NCBI GenBank assembly: GCA_019239895.1
Contig: JAFAZH010000043.1
Span: 36,418 to 100,417, forward strand
Length of the DNA: 64,000 nucleotides
Source of the DNA: Abditibacteriaceae bacterium
Lineage (GTDB): Bacteria; Armatimonadota; Abditibacteriia; Abditibacteriales; Abditibacteriaceae
Direction: 5' to 3'
The notes under the pieces were generated by a model. That model was given only the letters and a program-made list of their open reading frames with translations, searched no databases and was not told where the DNA came from. Within the stretch, counting starts at the first letter, position 1; every line of letters starts with the position of its first letter. The position numbers and the translations under genes are program-made. Shown piece after piece: positions 43,901 through 52,418 of the stretch.

Positions 43901-45139
43901 ATGGCAATTTCAGTTTTAGTCGCTGATGCAAGGACGGCATCCCGTCAGGAGACGGTGGCTCTTTTACAGCGAGACCGGACAATTGATGTCATTGGCGATG
44001 CCAGTGATGGGCGGGAAGCGGTGGAGATCGCGCGCACGTTGCGTCCCGCTATTGTGCTCCTCGATGGCTCCATTATGGGCATGGATACTATTGCCGTGGT
44101 GGAGTCGTTGCAAGTCAATTCCCCGGAATCAGGCGTCATTGTGGTCATTGATGGCACTAACCTTGATCTGATGCGCAGCTTGATGCGGGCCGGGGCCAGA
44201 GATTGCCTGGCACGACCAGTTTCTGAGCAGGACTTGCTGAGCACCATCCACAGTGTGGATCAGGCCATGCAAAAGCAGCGTGAAGCGTCGGGGGCGACCG
44301 GGGTCGCAGGCGTTAAGCCCGGTAGTATTATCGCTGTCTACTCACCTCAAGGCGGCTCTGGCAAGAGTATGCTGGCGGCCAACCTGGGGGTGGCCTTAGC
44401 GCGTGAAACTGGCTCTAACGCGCAAAAGGGGCGTGTCGCCTTAGTGGACTTAAATCTACAATTTGGCGACATTGACCTGATGCTTAACCTTAACCCGGAA
44501 AACACCATTGCCGGTCTCGCTCAAAAAGGGCACTCTGGCATGGATGCGGATTTGGTGGAGCAATATTTAACGGTGCATGAAGAGAGTGGCTTGCGAATTT
44601 TAGTCGCCCCATCCACTCCGCAATATGCCGAGGGTATAACCGTTTACACAGTAGAGCAGGTCATTGAGTCGTTACGCGAGAATTACCAGTATGTGATTGT
44701 AGATACGCCCTCGCAATTGCAGGACACCACCCTGGCCGCCCTCGATGCCGCCAGCACCATTCTGGTATTGACCACGCTCGACTTACTGGCCTTGCATAAG
44801 ACCAAAACGGCTTTAGAAATGCTACGTCAACTTTATGTGGCCGATAAGATACAAGTCATCCTCAACCGCGCTAATAGCGAAGTTGGCATTAAGATTGATG
44901 AGGTGGAGTCGGCGCTGGGTGTCACCTTGCGCGGACAGATTCCCTCCGATGGCAAAATTGTCGTGACCTCCGTCAATGAAGGGCGACCTTTTGTGCTGTC
45001 AGCGCCGACTTCGGTCATTGCGCGGCGCATTACCAGTCTGGCGCAAGAAACTCTAGGGCGCGAGGGCGTCACCGGCTCCGGGAAAATCAGTGACGAGCCA
45101 GAGCGCAGCAACTTCCTCAAGCGTTGGTTTAATCCCTAA
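43901..45139 (+). CDS. cpaE: Tad pilus localisation ATPase CpaE/TadZ
   Basis: A 412-residue protein. Residues 1-125 form a receiver-like domain. Asp55 (VLLDGSIMG) is at the phospho-acceptor position, but the usual Lys is replaced by Arg in CLARPVS, so phosphorylation is doubtful. Residues about 140-390 are a ParA/MinD-type ATPase with a Walker A reading SPQGGSGKS; the signature Lys of the deviant motif (KGG) is Gln here. VALVDLNLQFGDIDLML and YQYVIVDTPSQL follow. TadZ proteins mark the pole or site where the Tad machine assembles. This gene closes the second Tad block; zwf follows 135 bases later. Confidence 0.9.
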   Translation: MAISVLVADARTASRQETVALLQRDRTIDVIGDASDGREAVEIARTLRPAIVLLDGSIMGMDTIAVVESLQVNSPESGVIVVIDGTNLDLMRSLMRAGARDCLARPVSEQDLLSTIHSVDQAMQKQREASGATGVAGVKPGSIIAVYSPQGGSGKSMLAANLGVALARETGSNAQKGRVALVDLNLQFGDIDLMLNLNPENTIAGLAQKGHSGMDADLVEQYLTVHEESGLRILVAPSTPQYAEGITVYTVEQVIESLRENYQYVIVDTPSQLQDTTLAALDAASTILVLTTLDLLALHKTKTALEMLRQLYVADKIQVILNRANSEVGIKIDEVESALGVTLRGQIPSDGKIVVTSVNEGRPFVLSAPTSVIARRITSLAQETLGREGVTGSGKISDEPERSNFLKRWFNP

Positions 45140-45274
45140 ATTAAGTCTTTCTTAGCCGTTAGTCAAGTTGTGAAGGCACCGCTTTTGCGCTGCTTGTGTG
45201 ACCGGCAACGGGGTGGATGCATTATCTTACCTCCGCTAACTTCAAAATAATTACCTCTTCAGGAATAGCATTAT

Positions 45275-46807
45275 ATGGCTCAAAAAGACCGAGAATGCCC
45301 CACCATCCATAGTAGTAACGGCGCAGCCCATCAGGATACACCGCCTTGCGTGCTAACGATTTTTGGTGCCACCGGCGATCTGGCGAAACGTAAATTGTTG
45401 CCCGCGTTATATAACCTGATGGCCCAGAAACTATTGCCGGATGAGTTTGTGATTGTGGGCTATGGGCGTCGTCCCCAGGATGAAGGCCAGTTCCGTGATG
45501 GTTTTGCGGAGGGCATCAAGGAATTTGCCCGCCTGGACTGGGACGAGGCGGTCTGGAATAAGCTCAAAGAGCGTATTTTCTATCAGCAGGGCGCTTATAA
45601 CGAGGCAGCCAGCTTCAAGACATTGCAAGATCGCTTAGACCAACTCAGCAAACAATTCAACGCGGGGCCAAATCGCATGTTTTACATGGCGACCCCGCCA
45701 GACGAGTTCGCGCCCATTATTGAGAACTTGGGCCAGTTGCGGCAAGGCAATAATCATGCTGACGGTTGGTGTCGTCTCATCATTGAAAAGCCCTTTGGTC
45801 GTGACCTCGCCTCGGCACATGAACTGAATATGTTGTTGGGCCGTTATTTTAATGAGGACGAAGTTTTTCGCATTGACCATTATTTAGGCAAAGAGACTGT
45901 GCAAAACATTTTAGTTCTGCGCTTTGCCAATGCGATCTGGGAACCGCTGTGGAACAACCATTATATTGACCATGTGCAAATTGTGGTAGCCGAGGAAGTC
46001 GGGGTCGGGCGGCGTGCTGGCTATTATGAAAGCAGCGGGGCCTTGCGCGATATGGTCGTCAACCACATGATGCAGTTGGTCTCTCTTGTGGCGATGGAGC
46101 CGCCTGTAGCATTAACGGCTAATGCCATTCGCGATGAAAAAGTCAAAGTCCTGCGCGCTATTCGCAAGTTCAGTCCTGAAGAAATGGTCAAGTATACAGT
46201 GCGCGGGCAGTATGAAGGTTATAAGCAAGAAGAGGGCGTCGCGCCAGATTCACGGACTGAAACTTATGTTGCTATGAAGCTGTGGGTGGATAGCTGGCGC
46301 TTTTCCGGGGTGCCGTTCTATCTGCGACACGGTAAAGATTTGCCGCGCCGTAACACAGAAATCGTGGTGCGCTGGAAAGATACCCCCTGTGTGCTGTTTA
46401 ACGATTCTTGCGACAAGCTTAAGAGCAACATGCTGATTCTGCGTATTCAGCCCAACGAAGGTTTTGCCTTGCGTGCCAATGCCAAGGTGCCCGGTAGCGG
46501 GAACGATATTCGTGATGTGCGGATGGACTTTGATTACAGTGACGCCTTTGGCGCGGAACCCCCCGAAGCCTATGAGCGGTTGCTGCGTGATGCCCTGATT
46601 GGAGATGGCACACTCTTTACACGCCGTGACGAAGCCGAAGCCGCCTGGAGTATTGCTGATACGGTTCTGGAAGGCTGGAAAAACGCGCCTGCGCCCTTCT
46701 CTTATAAGCCTAAAACGTGGGGGCCTGCCGAAGCCGATGAATTTATGGCCGAAGATGGACGCCGTTGGCATGAGCCAGGCACCGCCAGCGATGCCACCGA
46801 TTCATGA
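45275..46807 (+). CDS. zwf: Glucose-6-phosphate 1-dehydrogenase
   Basis: A 510-residue enzyme. The NADP-binding IFGATGDLAKRKLLPALY (about 29-46) and the active-site RIDHYLGKETVQN, with the catalytic His, are intact, as is IIEKPFGRDL. It oxidises glucose-6-phosphate to 6-phosphogluconolactone with NADP, the first step of the oxidative pentose phosphate pathway. Length fits the family. AGGA nine bases before the ATG is a modest ribosome site. The stop codon overlaps the start of pgl by four bases (ATGA), so the two are translationally coupled and act in sequence. Confidence 0.96.
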   Translation: MAQKDRECPTIHSSNGAAHQDTPPCVLTIFGATGDLAKRKLLPALYNLMAQKLLPDEFVIVGYGRRPQDEGQFRDGFAEGIKEFARLDWDEAVWNKLKERIFYQQGAYNEAASFKTLQDRLDQLSKQFNAGPNRMFYMATPPDEFAPIIENLGQLRQGNNHADGWCRLIIEKPFGRDLASAHELNMLLGRYFNEDEVFRIDHYLGKETVQNILVLRFANAIWEPLWNNHYIDHVQIVVAEEVGVGRRAGYYESSGALRDMVVNHMMQLVSLVAMEPPVALTANAIRDEKVKVLRAIRKFSPEEMVKYTVRGQYEGYKQEEGVAPDSRTETYVAMKLWVDSWRFSGVPFYLRHGKDLPRRNTEIVVRWKDTPCVLFNDSCDKLKSNMLILRIQPNEGFALRANAKVPGSGNDIRDVRMDFDYSDAFGAEPPEAYERLLRDALIGDGTLFTRRDEAEAAWSIADTVLEGWKNAPAPFSYKPKTWGPAEADEFMAEDGRRWHEPGTASDATDS

Positions 46808-47547
46808 CCCAACTCCCGATGAACCGTGACTTGATTGTAAAGCCCACTGCTGAAGAGGTCGTGCAAACCGCAGCGGAATTATTTGTGGGGGTCTCCCATG
46901 AGTCTATTGCAGCGCGCAATCGCTTCTCCGTTGCCCTGGCTGGCGGCAGCACCCCACGCGCCCTCTATCAATTGTTAGCCTCGGCACAATGGCAGGGGCA
47001 TATTGATTGGAGCAAGACCCACATTTTCTTTGGCGATGAGCGTGCTGTACCCCCCGATGATGAGCAATCTAACTACCGCATGGCGCGCGAGTCGCTGCTC
47101 GCACACATTCCCATTGCTCCTGCTCATATCCATCGTTTGCATGGCGAAGAGGCCAATTTAGAGGCAGCAGCCCAAGATTATGAAAGGCAGTTGCGTGAGC
47201 TGCAGGCGCCGCTTGATCTGGTCTTATTGGGCATGGGGGATGATGGCCACACCTCCTCGTTGTTTCCGCATACACCGGCCCTGCAAGAGCAGGAACGTTG
47301 GTGCGTGGCCACCGATGTCGCTCCGCACGAACCCCATGTGCGTCGTTTGACTTTGACTTACCCCGTCTTAAATGCCGCCCATAATATCTTTATTATTGTG
47401 ACTGGCGCATCCAAAGCCGAGCGGCTGCGCGATGTTCTGGAAGGCGCATCGCATCCTCTGGACACTCCCATACAAGGCATCCAACCGCAGCAAGGGCGGC
47501 TGGTCTGGATGCTGGATGCCGCCGCTGCTCGTCTGTTGTCCCATTAA
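46804..47547 (+). CDS. pgl: 6-phosphogluconolactonase
   Basis: A 247-residue DevB/SOL-type lactonase. Diagnostic stretches are SVALAGGSTPRALYQLL, HIFFGDERAVPPDDEQSNY and DLVLLGMGDDGHTSSLFPHT. It hydrolyses 6-phosphogluconolactone to 6-phosphogluconate, and so takes the product of Zwf, whose gene overlaps it by four bases. No gnd gene follows in the window. Confidence 0.95.
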   Translation: MTQLPMNRDLIVKPTAEEVVQTAAELFVGVSHESIAARNRFSVALAGGSTPRALYQLLASAQWQGHIDWSKTHIFFGDERAVPPDDEQSNYRMARESLLAHIPIAPAHIHRLHGEEANLEAAAQDYERQLRELQAPLDLVLLGMGDDGHTSSLFPHTPALQEQERWCVATDVAPHEPHVRRLTLTYPVLNAAHNIFIIVTGASKAERLRDVLEGASHPLDTPIQGIQPQQGRLVWMLDAAAARLLSH

Positions 47548-47924
47548 TTCAAGCTGATTAGTGTACACACCCGCCTAAATAACAGGGAACGCCTTTGAGG
47601 TATCCCGTTGACTCTCTTTTGAAGGTCTTCCCTGCCCTCTTATCGGGGCAGACTGGGATACTCACGCGCAGTAAAGTAGGTAGTGCAAAATGATGCCAAG
47701 CGGTTGCATGATTGGGTGCAACCGCTTGTGCTTTGGACAGGGGAATTTTATCTCGATAGCAATACCGAATCAAAACCATTTAAGGGTGAGACTGCGAGGC
47801 AGTGATTTTGCAGCAGTTCTCCCAAGATGACCGAGATAACTACTTTAAACTTCATCCTTAAAATTATATTCCTGGCAGGAACAGAGTAGATAAGTAGATT
47901 ATGTAATAGGAGAACACCGCATTT
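47548..47924. other. Gap between pgl and the nitroreductase gene
   Basis: 377 bases. A perfect 11-bp hairpin pairs AAGCGGTTGCA (47698-47708) with TGCAACCGCTT (47717-47727). A smaller CTGCCC/GGGCAG hairpin lies at 47632-47651. Either could end zwf-pgl transcription. No convincing promoter or small gene was found; a 46-codon frame from 47690 has no ribosome site and odd composition. Confidence 0.45.
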
Positions 47925-48599
47925 ATGACATCTGAATTATATAATGTTGCTGAAGAAGTCAAGTCACACCGTCAGGCTGAGCATGACGTGCAGCCGATTT
48001 TTCTCAATCGTTGGTCGCCCCGCGCCTTTTCGCCAGAGCCTATCGCAGAGGAACTGTTGTGGAGTGTTTTCGAGGCGGCGCGTTGGGCACCCTCTTCTAA
48101 TAATGAGCAACCCTGGCGTTTCTTGGTGGCGCGGAGCGAGGCAGACCGCAAAAGGTTCCTGGAGTTTCTCTTTCCCGGTAATCAAGTGTGGGCGCAACAC
48201 GCTCCGGTGTTGGTCGTTGTAGTGGCAAAGAAGACTTTCTCCCATAACGGCAATCCGAACCCGGTCGCAACCTTTGACTGTGGCTGCGCCTGGGGCTATC
48301 TGGCGCTGCAAGCTCTGCATAACGGGCTAATTACGCATGGCATGGCGGGGTTTGACCGGGACGCAGCGCGAGCCGCTTTGAATGTGCCGCAGGATTATGA
48401 CCCGGTGGCGGTGCTTGCCATTGGACGACACGGCGATAAGGCGTTGTTGCCAGAAGCGGTGCAACAACGCGAGGTGCCCAGTGGCCGTCGCCCCGCTGCT
48501 GAATCGGTGATGGAAGGCGGCTTCCAACCGCCAGCGGAAGCCAGCGCCGAGGCGGATACTCAGAATACAGAAAGTCAACAGGAAAAACAGAGTCCATGA
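47925..48599 (+). CDS. Nitroreductase family protein
   Basis: A 224-residue flavoprotein of the nitroreductase fold. FLNRWSPRAFSPEPI supplies the FMN-phosphate-binding Arg/Ser, and APSSNNEQPWRFLVA is the classic second FMN contact. CGCAWGYLALQALHNGLITH and AVLAIGRHGD follow. The C-terminal 30 residues are acidic and probably disordered. The physiological substrate is not predictable. The ribosome site is AGGAG, about ten bases upstream. It overlaps rfbD by four bases (ATGA), an unusual partner for a nitroreductase. Confidence 0.9.
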   Translation: MTSELYNVAEEVKSHRQAEHDVQPIFLNRWSPRAFSPEPIAEELLWSVFEAARWAPSSNNEQPWRFLVARSEADRKRFLEFLFPGNQVWAQHAPVLVVVVAKKTFSHNGNPNPVATFDCGCAWGYLALQALHNGLITHGMAGFDRDAARAALNVPQDYDPVAVLAIGRHGDKALLPEAVQQREVPSGRRPAAESVMEGGFQPPAEASAEADTQNTESQQEKQSP

Positions 48600-49483
48600 A
48601 CAGCAAATTCGGCAAAGTTCTCATCACTGGAGCCAGTGGTCAACTGGCACAGGCATTAATGCATTCTGCGCCTGCGGGAACGGAATGTGTTGGTCTCTCG
48701 CGGGCAGAATTGGATATTGCGGATGAAGCAGGTGTCCAGGCGGCTATAACGAGTCTCCAACCGGACTGTGTCATCAATGGCGCAGCTTATAACCTGGTGG
48801 ATAAAGCCGAAGGGGCGGGCATGGAAGCAGCGTTGCGTATCAATGCCCTAGGGGTGGCACGTCTCGCTAAAGCCTGCCGTGATGCTGATATTCCGCTTGT
48901 GCATTTCTCGACCGATTTTGTCTTTGACGGCGAGAAACGCACCCCATATACCGAAGCGGATGCAACTCATCCCTTGAGTGTTTATGGGGCCTCCAAACTG
49001 GCCGGGGAAAACATCGCGCTGGCGGCTAGCCCCCTGCATTTCGCCATTCGCGTATGCCGTCTTTTTGGCCCCATCGTGGGCGAAACCACAGGCTCATTAC
49101 AGAAACCAGCCGGTAACTTCCCCCTTTTGATGCTCCGCCTGGGCCAGGAAAGAGAATCACTGAAGATAGTTAGCGATCAAATTGGCTCTCCTTCCTACAC
49201 GCCCGATCTGGCACGCGGCATCTGGCAACTCATCACCAGGGGCGAAGGTGGCCTGTATCAGCTTTCTAATGCTGGCGAGGTCTCATTTGATGAATATGCA
49301 CGGGCGGTTTTTAAGCTGGCTGGAATTAATTGTCGAGTGGAATCCGTAACCACTCAAGAGTATGGCGCACCTGCCCATCGTCCCCTCTATTCAACCCTGA
49401 ACAATGCTAAAGCCCACGCTACGGGTGTCACCGCTCTACGCCACTGGCACGATGCCTTGACGGAATTTGTGCAACAGCTATAA
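48596..49483 (+). CDS. rfbD: dTDP-4-dehydrorhamnose reductase
   Basis: A 295-residue extended SDR. The N-terminal VLITGASGQLAQAL binds NADPH, the catalytic region reads VHFSTDFVFDG, and YGASKLAGE carries the Tyr-Lys pair. Known RfbD enzymes make dTDP-L-rhamnose, the last step of that pathway. rfbA, rfbB and rfbC are not in the window, so they must be elsewhere or the enzyme acts on a related sugar nucleotide. The gene is coupled to the nitroreductase, and lies about 1 kb from the surface-glycan region, which is on the other strand. Confidence 0.88.
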   Translation: MNSKFGKVLITGASGQLAQALMHSAPAGTECVGLSRAELDIADEAGVQAAITSLQPDCVINGAAYNLVDKAEGAGMEAALRINALGVARLAKACRDADIPLVHFSTDFVFDGEKRTPYTEADATHPLSVYGASKLAGENIALAASPLHFAIRVCRLFGPIVGETTGSLQKPAGNFPLLMLRLGQERESLKIVSDQIGSPSYTPDLARGIWQLITRGEGGLYQLSNAGEVSFDEYARAVFKLAGINCRVESVTTQEYGAPAHRPLYSTLNNAKAHATGVTALRHWHDALTEFVQQL

Positions 49484-49623
49484 AGAAAATTTATTTAAAA
49501 GCAAAACGAAGAGGCTCCATCGGGCTTCGCACGTCAGTAGATTCGTGGTACACTGGGCGCACCACTGTGCGTTACAGCCCTCGTTGTTCCATCCACACAG
49601 CACACTGACAGAGGCGATGTCCC

Positions 49624-50160
49624 GTGACAGTTTATCTCTCCGAAACGGCATTTTTGTCTATTGTTTTATCTTCGATTGAGGCGTACAAGAAGGAATGTTA
49701 CGGCCTCATTTTAGGCTACCGCACCGATAAGCTATGGCGTATCGAGTATGCCATACCCTACCAGACGGCAGATCGGGGCCATAAAACCGTTACACCCCAC
49801 GGCCTGCGTGACCGCCGCGTCCGCGCTTGCCTGGCCCAACTTTCCTGTTTTGAGCAGTTAGGCACATTTCACTCGCATCCTGCTTGGGGCAGCTTGCGCG
49901 CTGTAGCTAAACCCTCCACCGAAGACATCCAATCACTGATGCCAGGGGATTTGGACTTAATCGTTGCGGTCAACGATGCTCGCCATCCACGTCGCTTCCG
50001 GCACGCCGAGAATGGGCGCACGCTGACTGGCAACGTGTCTGACTTCGCGCTTACAATGGCTACGTTTTATAAGCCCCCAATGGGCGACGAGCAGGTGCGC
50101 CGCACGCTGATACGGTGTCCTTATGCCGTGGGCTTCGAGCCAGACGTGATGCTGAAGTAG
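49624..50160 (+). CDS. JAB/MPN (JAMM motif) metalloprotease-like protein
   Basis: A 178-residue protein. The JAMM ligands are visible: Glu24 in KKECYGLILGY, His83 and His85 in GTFHSHPAW, and Ser98-x-x-Asp101 in KPSTEDIQSL. The spacing between the His pair and Ser is longer than the usual seven residues. Prokaryotic relatives cleave isopeptide bonds of ubiquitin-like proteins, process cysteine- or siderophore-linked substrates, or act in phage tail assembly. No ubiquitin-like, E1 or E2 gene is adjacent. The start is a GTG with AGAGG about ten bases upstream. It converges with the epimerase gene across a perfect 28-bp inverted repeat. Confidence 0.82.
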   Translation: MTVYLSETAFLSIVLSSIEAYKKECYGLILGYRTDKLWRIEYAIPYQTADRGHKTVTPHGLRDRRVRACLAQLSCFEQLGTFHSHPAWGSLRAVAKPSTEDIQSLMPGDLDLIVAVNDARHPRRFRHAENGRTLTGNVSDFALTMATFYKPPMGDEQVRRTLIRCPYAVGFEPDVMLK

Positions 50161-50167
50161 GTTTTGG

Positions 50168-50339
50168 TTTCAACACAAAGGACACGAAGGAGGCATAAAG
50201 AGCACAAAAGAAAGTAGAAGATAGAGAATTAAGGTTAGTGGATAGTGATAGAACTCCACTGGTTAGTCTCGATTTGCTATTGCAATCCTTGTTCTTCCTC
50301 CGTGCCCTTTGTGCCTCCTTCGTGTCCTTTGTGTTGAAA
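50168..50339. repeat. Perfect 28-bp inverted repeat between convergent genes
   Basis: The segments 50168-50195 and 50312-50339 are exact inverted copies, starting TTTCAACACAAAGGACACGA. The loop is 116 bases and has further partial pairing. It begins eight bases after the JAMM-protein stop codon, and ends nine bases before the 3' end of the epimerase gene, so it fills the whole gap. Confidence 0.9.
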
Positions 50340-50348
50340 TCCAGAGAG

Positions 50349-51326
50349 TTAATGCAGCTCAGGGTGTTCGCGGAAGTAGGCGATGACATCTTTGAGAATG
50401 TCATCAAGATGTGAGTCGGGCGCAAAGCCCAGCAGGGCGCGGACTTTGGAGGTATCTGGCACGCGCCGCCGCATATCTTCAAAGCCCGACTCATAGGCTT
50501 CTTCGTAGGGGATGTATTGCAACTCAGATTTAGAGCCAGTTAGTTCCAGGATGCGCTGCGCTAAACGTTCAATCGTCACTTCTTCTTGGCTACCCAGATT
50601 AAACACTTCACCCACAGCGCGTGGCTCATTCATGAGGGCCTTTTGGCAGCGGATAGAATCTCGGACATGGGTAAAACAGCGACTTTGACGACCATCGCCG
50701 TACACTGTTAGGGGCTGTTCTTTCAGAGCCTGGCGCACGAGATTAGGTATCACCATGCCATAGCGCCCAGTCTGGCGCGGGCCAACTGTGTTGAAAAAGC
50801 GTACAATCACGACGGGCAGACCTTTTTCTTTGTTGTAAGCGAGGGCTAAGAACTCATCAATGGCTTTGGAACAGGCATAGCTCCAACGGCTTTTCGTGGT
50901 TGCGCCAAAAACGCTGTCATCTTCCTCTTTAAAGGGCACTTTGGTGTTTTTGCCATACACCTCGCTGGTGGAAGCAATCAACACTTTCTTGTGATATTTC
51001 GCGGCTAAGCTTAGCACGGCTTCGGTGCCCAAAATGTTAGTCTCAATGGTGTCTACGGGCTGTTCAATGATGCGCCGCACGCCCACGGCGGCAGCTAGAT
51101 GGTAGACGTGATCACAGTCGGCTACCAGTGGCTCCAGGAGGGAAGTGTCGGTTACCGGGGCCACAATAAGACGGTAGTTAGGATGCCCCGTGAGAGCCTG
51201 GACATTCCTATACTTTCCCGTAGACAAGCTGTCAATGACCGTGACCTGCGTCTCTTCGTCTTTTAATAAAAGCTCCGAAAGATGAGAGCCGATAAAACCG
51301 GCCCCGCCTGTAATTAAGACTTTCAC
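50349..51326 (-). CDS. NAD-dependent sugar-nucleotide epimerase/dehydratase (extended SDR)
   Basis: A 325-residue SDR. The N-terminal KVLITGGAGFIGSHLSELLL binds NAD; STSEVYG and WSYACSKAIDE give the catalytic Ser/Thr, Tyr and Lys. RFFNTVGPRQTGRYGMVIP and VYGDGRQSRCFTHVRD shape the sugar-nucleotide site. The sequence lies between UDP-glucuronate decarboxylases and UDP-glucose 4-epimerases, and I cannot choose between them. It is the last gene of the minus-strand polysaccharide cluster, 68 bases after a second epimerase, and both probably supply activated sugars to the glycosyltransferases upstream. Confidence 0.88.
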   Translation of the reverse strand: MKVLITGGAGFIGSHLSELLLKDEETQVTVIDSLSTGKYRNVQALTGHPNYRLIVAPVTDTSLLEPLVADCDHVYHLAAAVGVRRIIEQPVDTIETNILGTEAVLSLAAKYHKKVLIASTSEVYGKNTKVPFKEEDDSVFGATTKSRWSYACSKAIDEFLALAYNKEKGLPVVIVRFFNTVGPRQTGRYGMVIPNLVRQALKEQPLTVYGDGRQSRCFTHVRDSIRCQKALMNEPRAVGEVFNLGSQEEVTIERLAQRILELTGSKSELQYIPYEEAYESGFEDMRRRVPDTSKVRALLGFAPDSHLDDILKDVIAYFREHPELH

Positions 51327-51394
51327 AAATATCTCCGTTCACTCACGCTCAAAGGCTATAAGTGCAGCTTTGGCCTCAAAAGTTACATTGTTCT

Positions 51395-52345
51395 TCATTT
51401 TGTCAGGGCTTGGAAGTAGCTGACGGTGCGGGCTAACCCTTCCTGAAAAGAAATCTGCGGATCGTAGCCTAACAGTCGCCGAGCCTTATCAATATCAGCC
51501 AAGGAATGTTTGACATCGCCCTGGCGTCCTTCAATATAGCGCACGCGAGGCTTGACCCGCATGATCTCACCCAGCAGTGCTACCATCTGGTTGAGGGTAT
51601 ATCGCTCGCCATAAGCCACGTTGCAAGTCTCACCGGGCGCGTCAGGTGCTGTCATCGCTTTTAGATTAGCCTGCACAGTGTTATCTATATAGGTAAAGTC
51701 GCGCGACTGTTCGCCATCGCCGTGAATGGTGACCTCTTCATCGCGTAGCAGGGCTTCAATAAAACGTGGAATGACGGCGGCATACTCCGATTTGGGGTCT
51801 TGACGTGGGCCAAAGACATTGAAGTAGCGCAGGCAGACCGTTTCTAAGCCATAGACCCGGAAAAAGGCGCGGGCATAGTTTTCTCCGGCCAGCTTAGCCA
51901 CTGCATAAGGCGAGAGCGGGTCAGTCGGCATCGTCTCGACCTTGGGCAGCGTGGGCGTGTTCCCGTAGGCTGATGAACTGGCCGCATAGACAAAGCGACG
52001 CACGCCTGCATCACGCGCCGCGACCAGCATCTTGAGCGTGCCCGTCACATTAGCTTCATTGCTGCCCAGAGGATCACGCACCGAGCGTGGCACGGAGGGA
52101 ACGGCTGCTTGATGCAACACATAATGGACACCGGCGACCGCCCGTTGCGCGGTGGGTAGATCAGTCATACTGCCATCCACCACTTCGATGCGGTCAAGCA
52201 CATCTTCTAGGTTTGGCCGCTTGCCAGTGGAAAAATCATCTAAAACCCGGACGCTATAGCCATCTTGCAATAGACAGCGCACGAGGTGGGAGCCAATAAA
52301 GCCCGCACCCCCGGTCACTAAAACTAACTCATTACCGTTTTTCAA
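51395..52345 (-). CDS. UDP-GlcNAc/UDP-glucose 4-epimerase-like SDR (WbpP/Gne-like)
   Basis: A 316-residue SDR. ELVLVTGGAGFIGSHLVRCL is the NAD site. FVYAASSSAYGNTPTLPKVE and SPYAVAKLAGENYA hold the catalytic residues, and RYFNVFGPRQDPKSEYAAVI is typical of WbpP-type UDP-N-acetylglucosamine 4-epimerases. It likely interconverts gluco and galacto forms of a UDP-sugar. It is a different SDR from the neighbour at 50349, and the two are not recent duplicates. It follows the GT4 gene by about 70 bases. Confidence 0.88.
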   Translation of the reverse strand: MKNGNELVLVTGGAGFIGSHLVRCLLQDGYSVRVLDDFSTGKRPNLEDVLDRIEVVDGSMTDLPTAQRAVAGVHYVLHQAAVPSVPRSVRDPLGSNEANVTGTLKMLVAARDAGVRRFVYAASSSAYGNTPTLPKVETMPTDPLSPYAVAKLAGENYARAFFRVYGLETVCLRYFNVFGPRQDPKSEYAAVIPRFIEALLRDEEVTIHGDGEQSRDFTYIDNTVQANLKAMTAPDAPGETCNVAYGERYTLNQMVALLGEIMRVKPRVRYIEGRQGDVKHSLADIDKARRLLGYDPQISFQEGLARTVSYFQALTK

Positions 52346-52418
52346 CCCAACCTCGCTGAAGATATTCCGTTATATAAAGGGTGAATCCCTGATTTGTCAA
52401 GGAGATGGTGCCTTGCAA

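Noticed and set aside
47690..47830. 46-codon frame ahead of the nitroreductase gene
   Set aside because: It spans a perfect hairpin, has no ribosome site and an unnatural composition.
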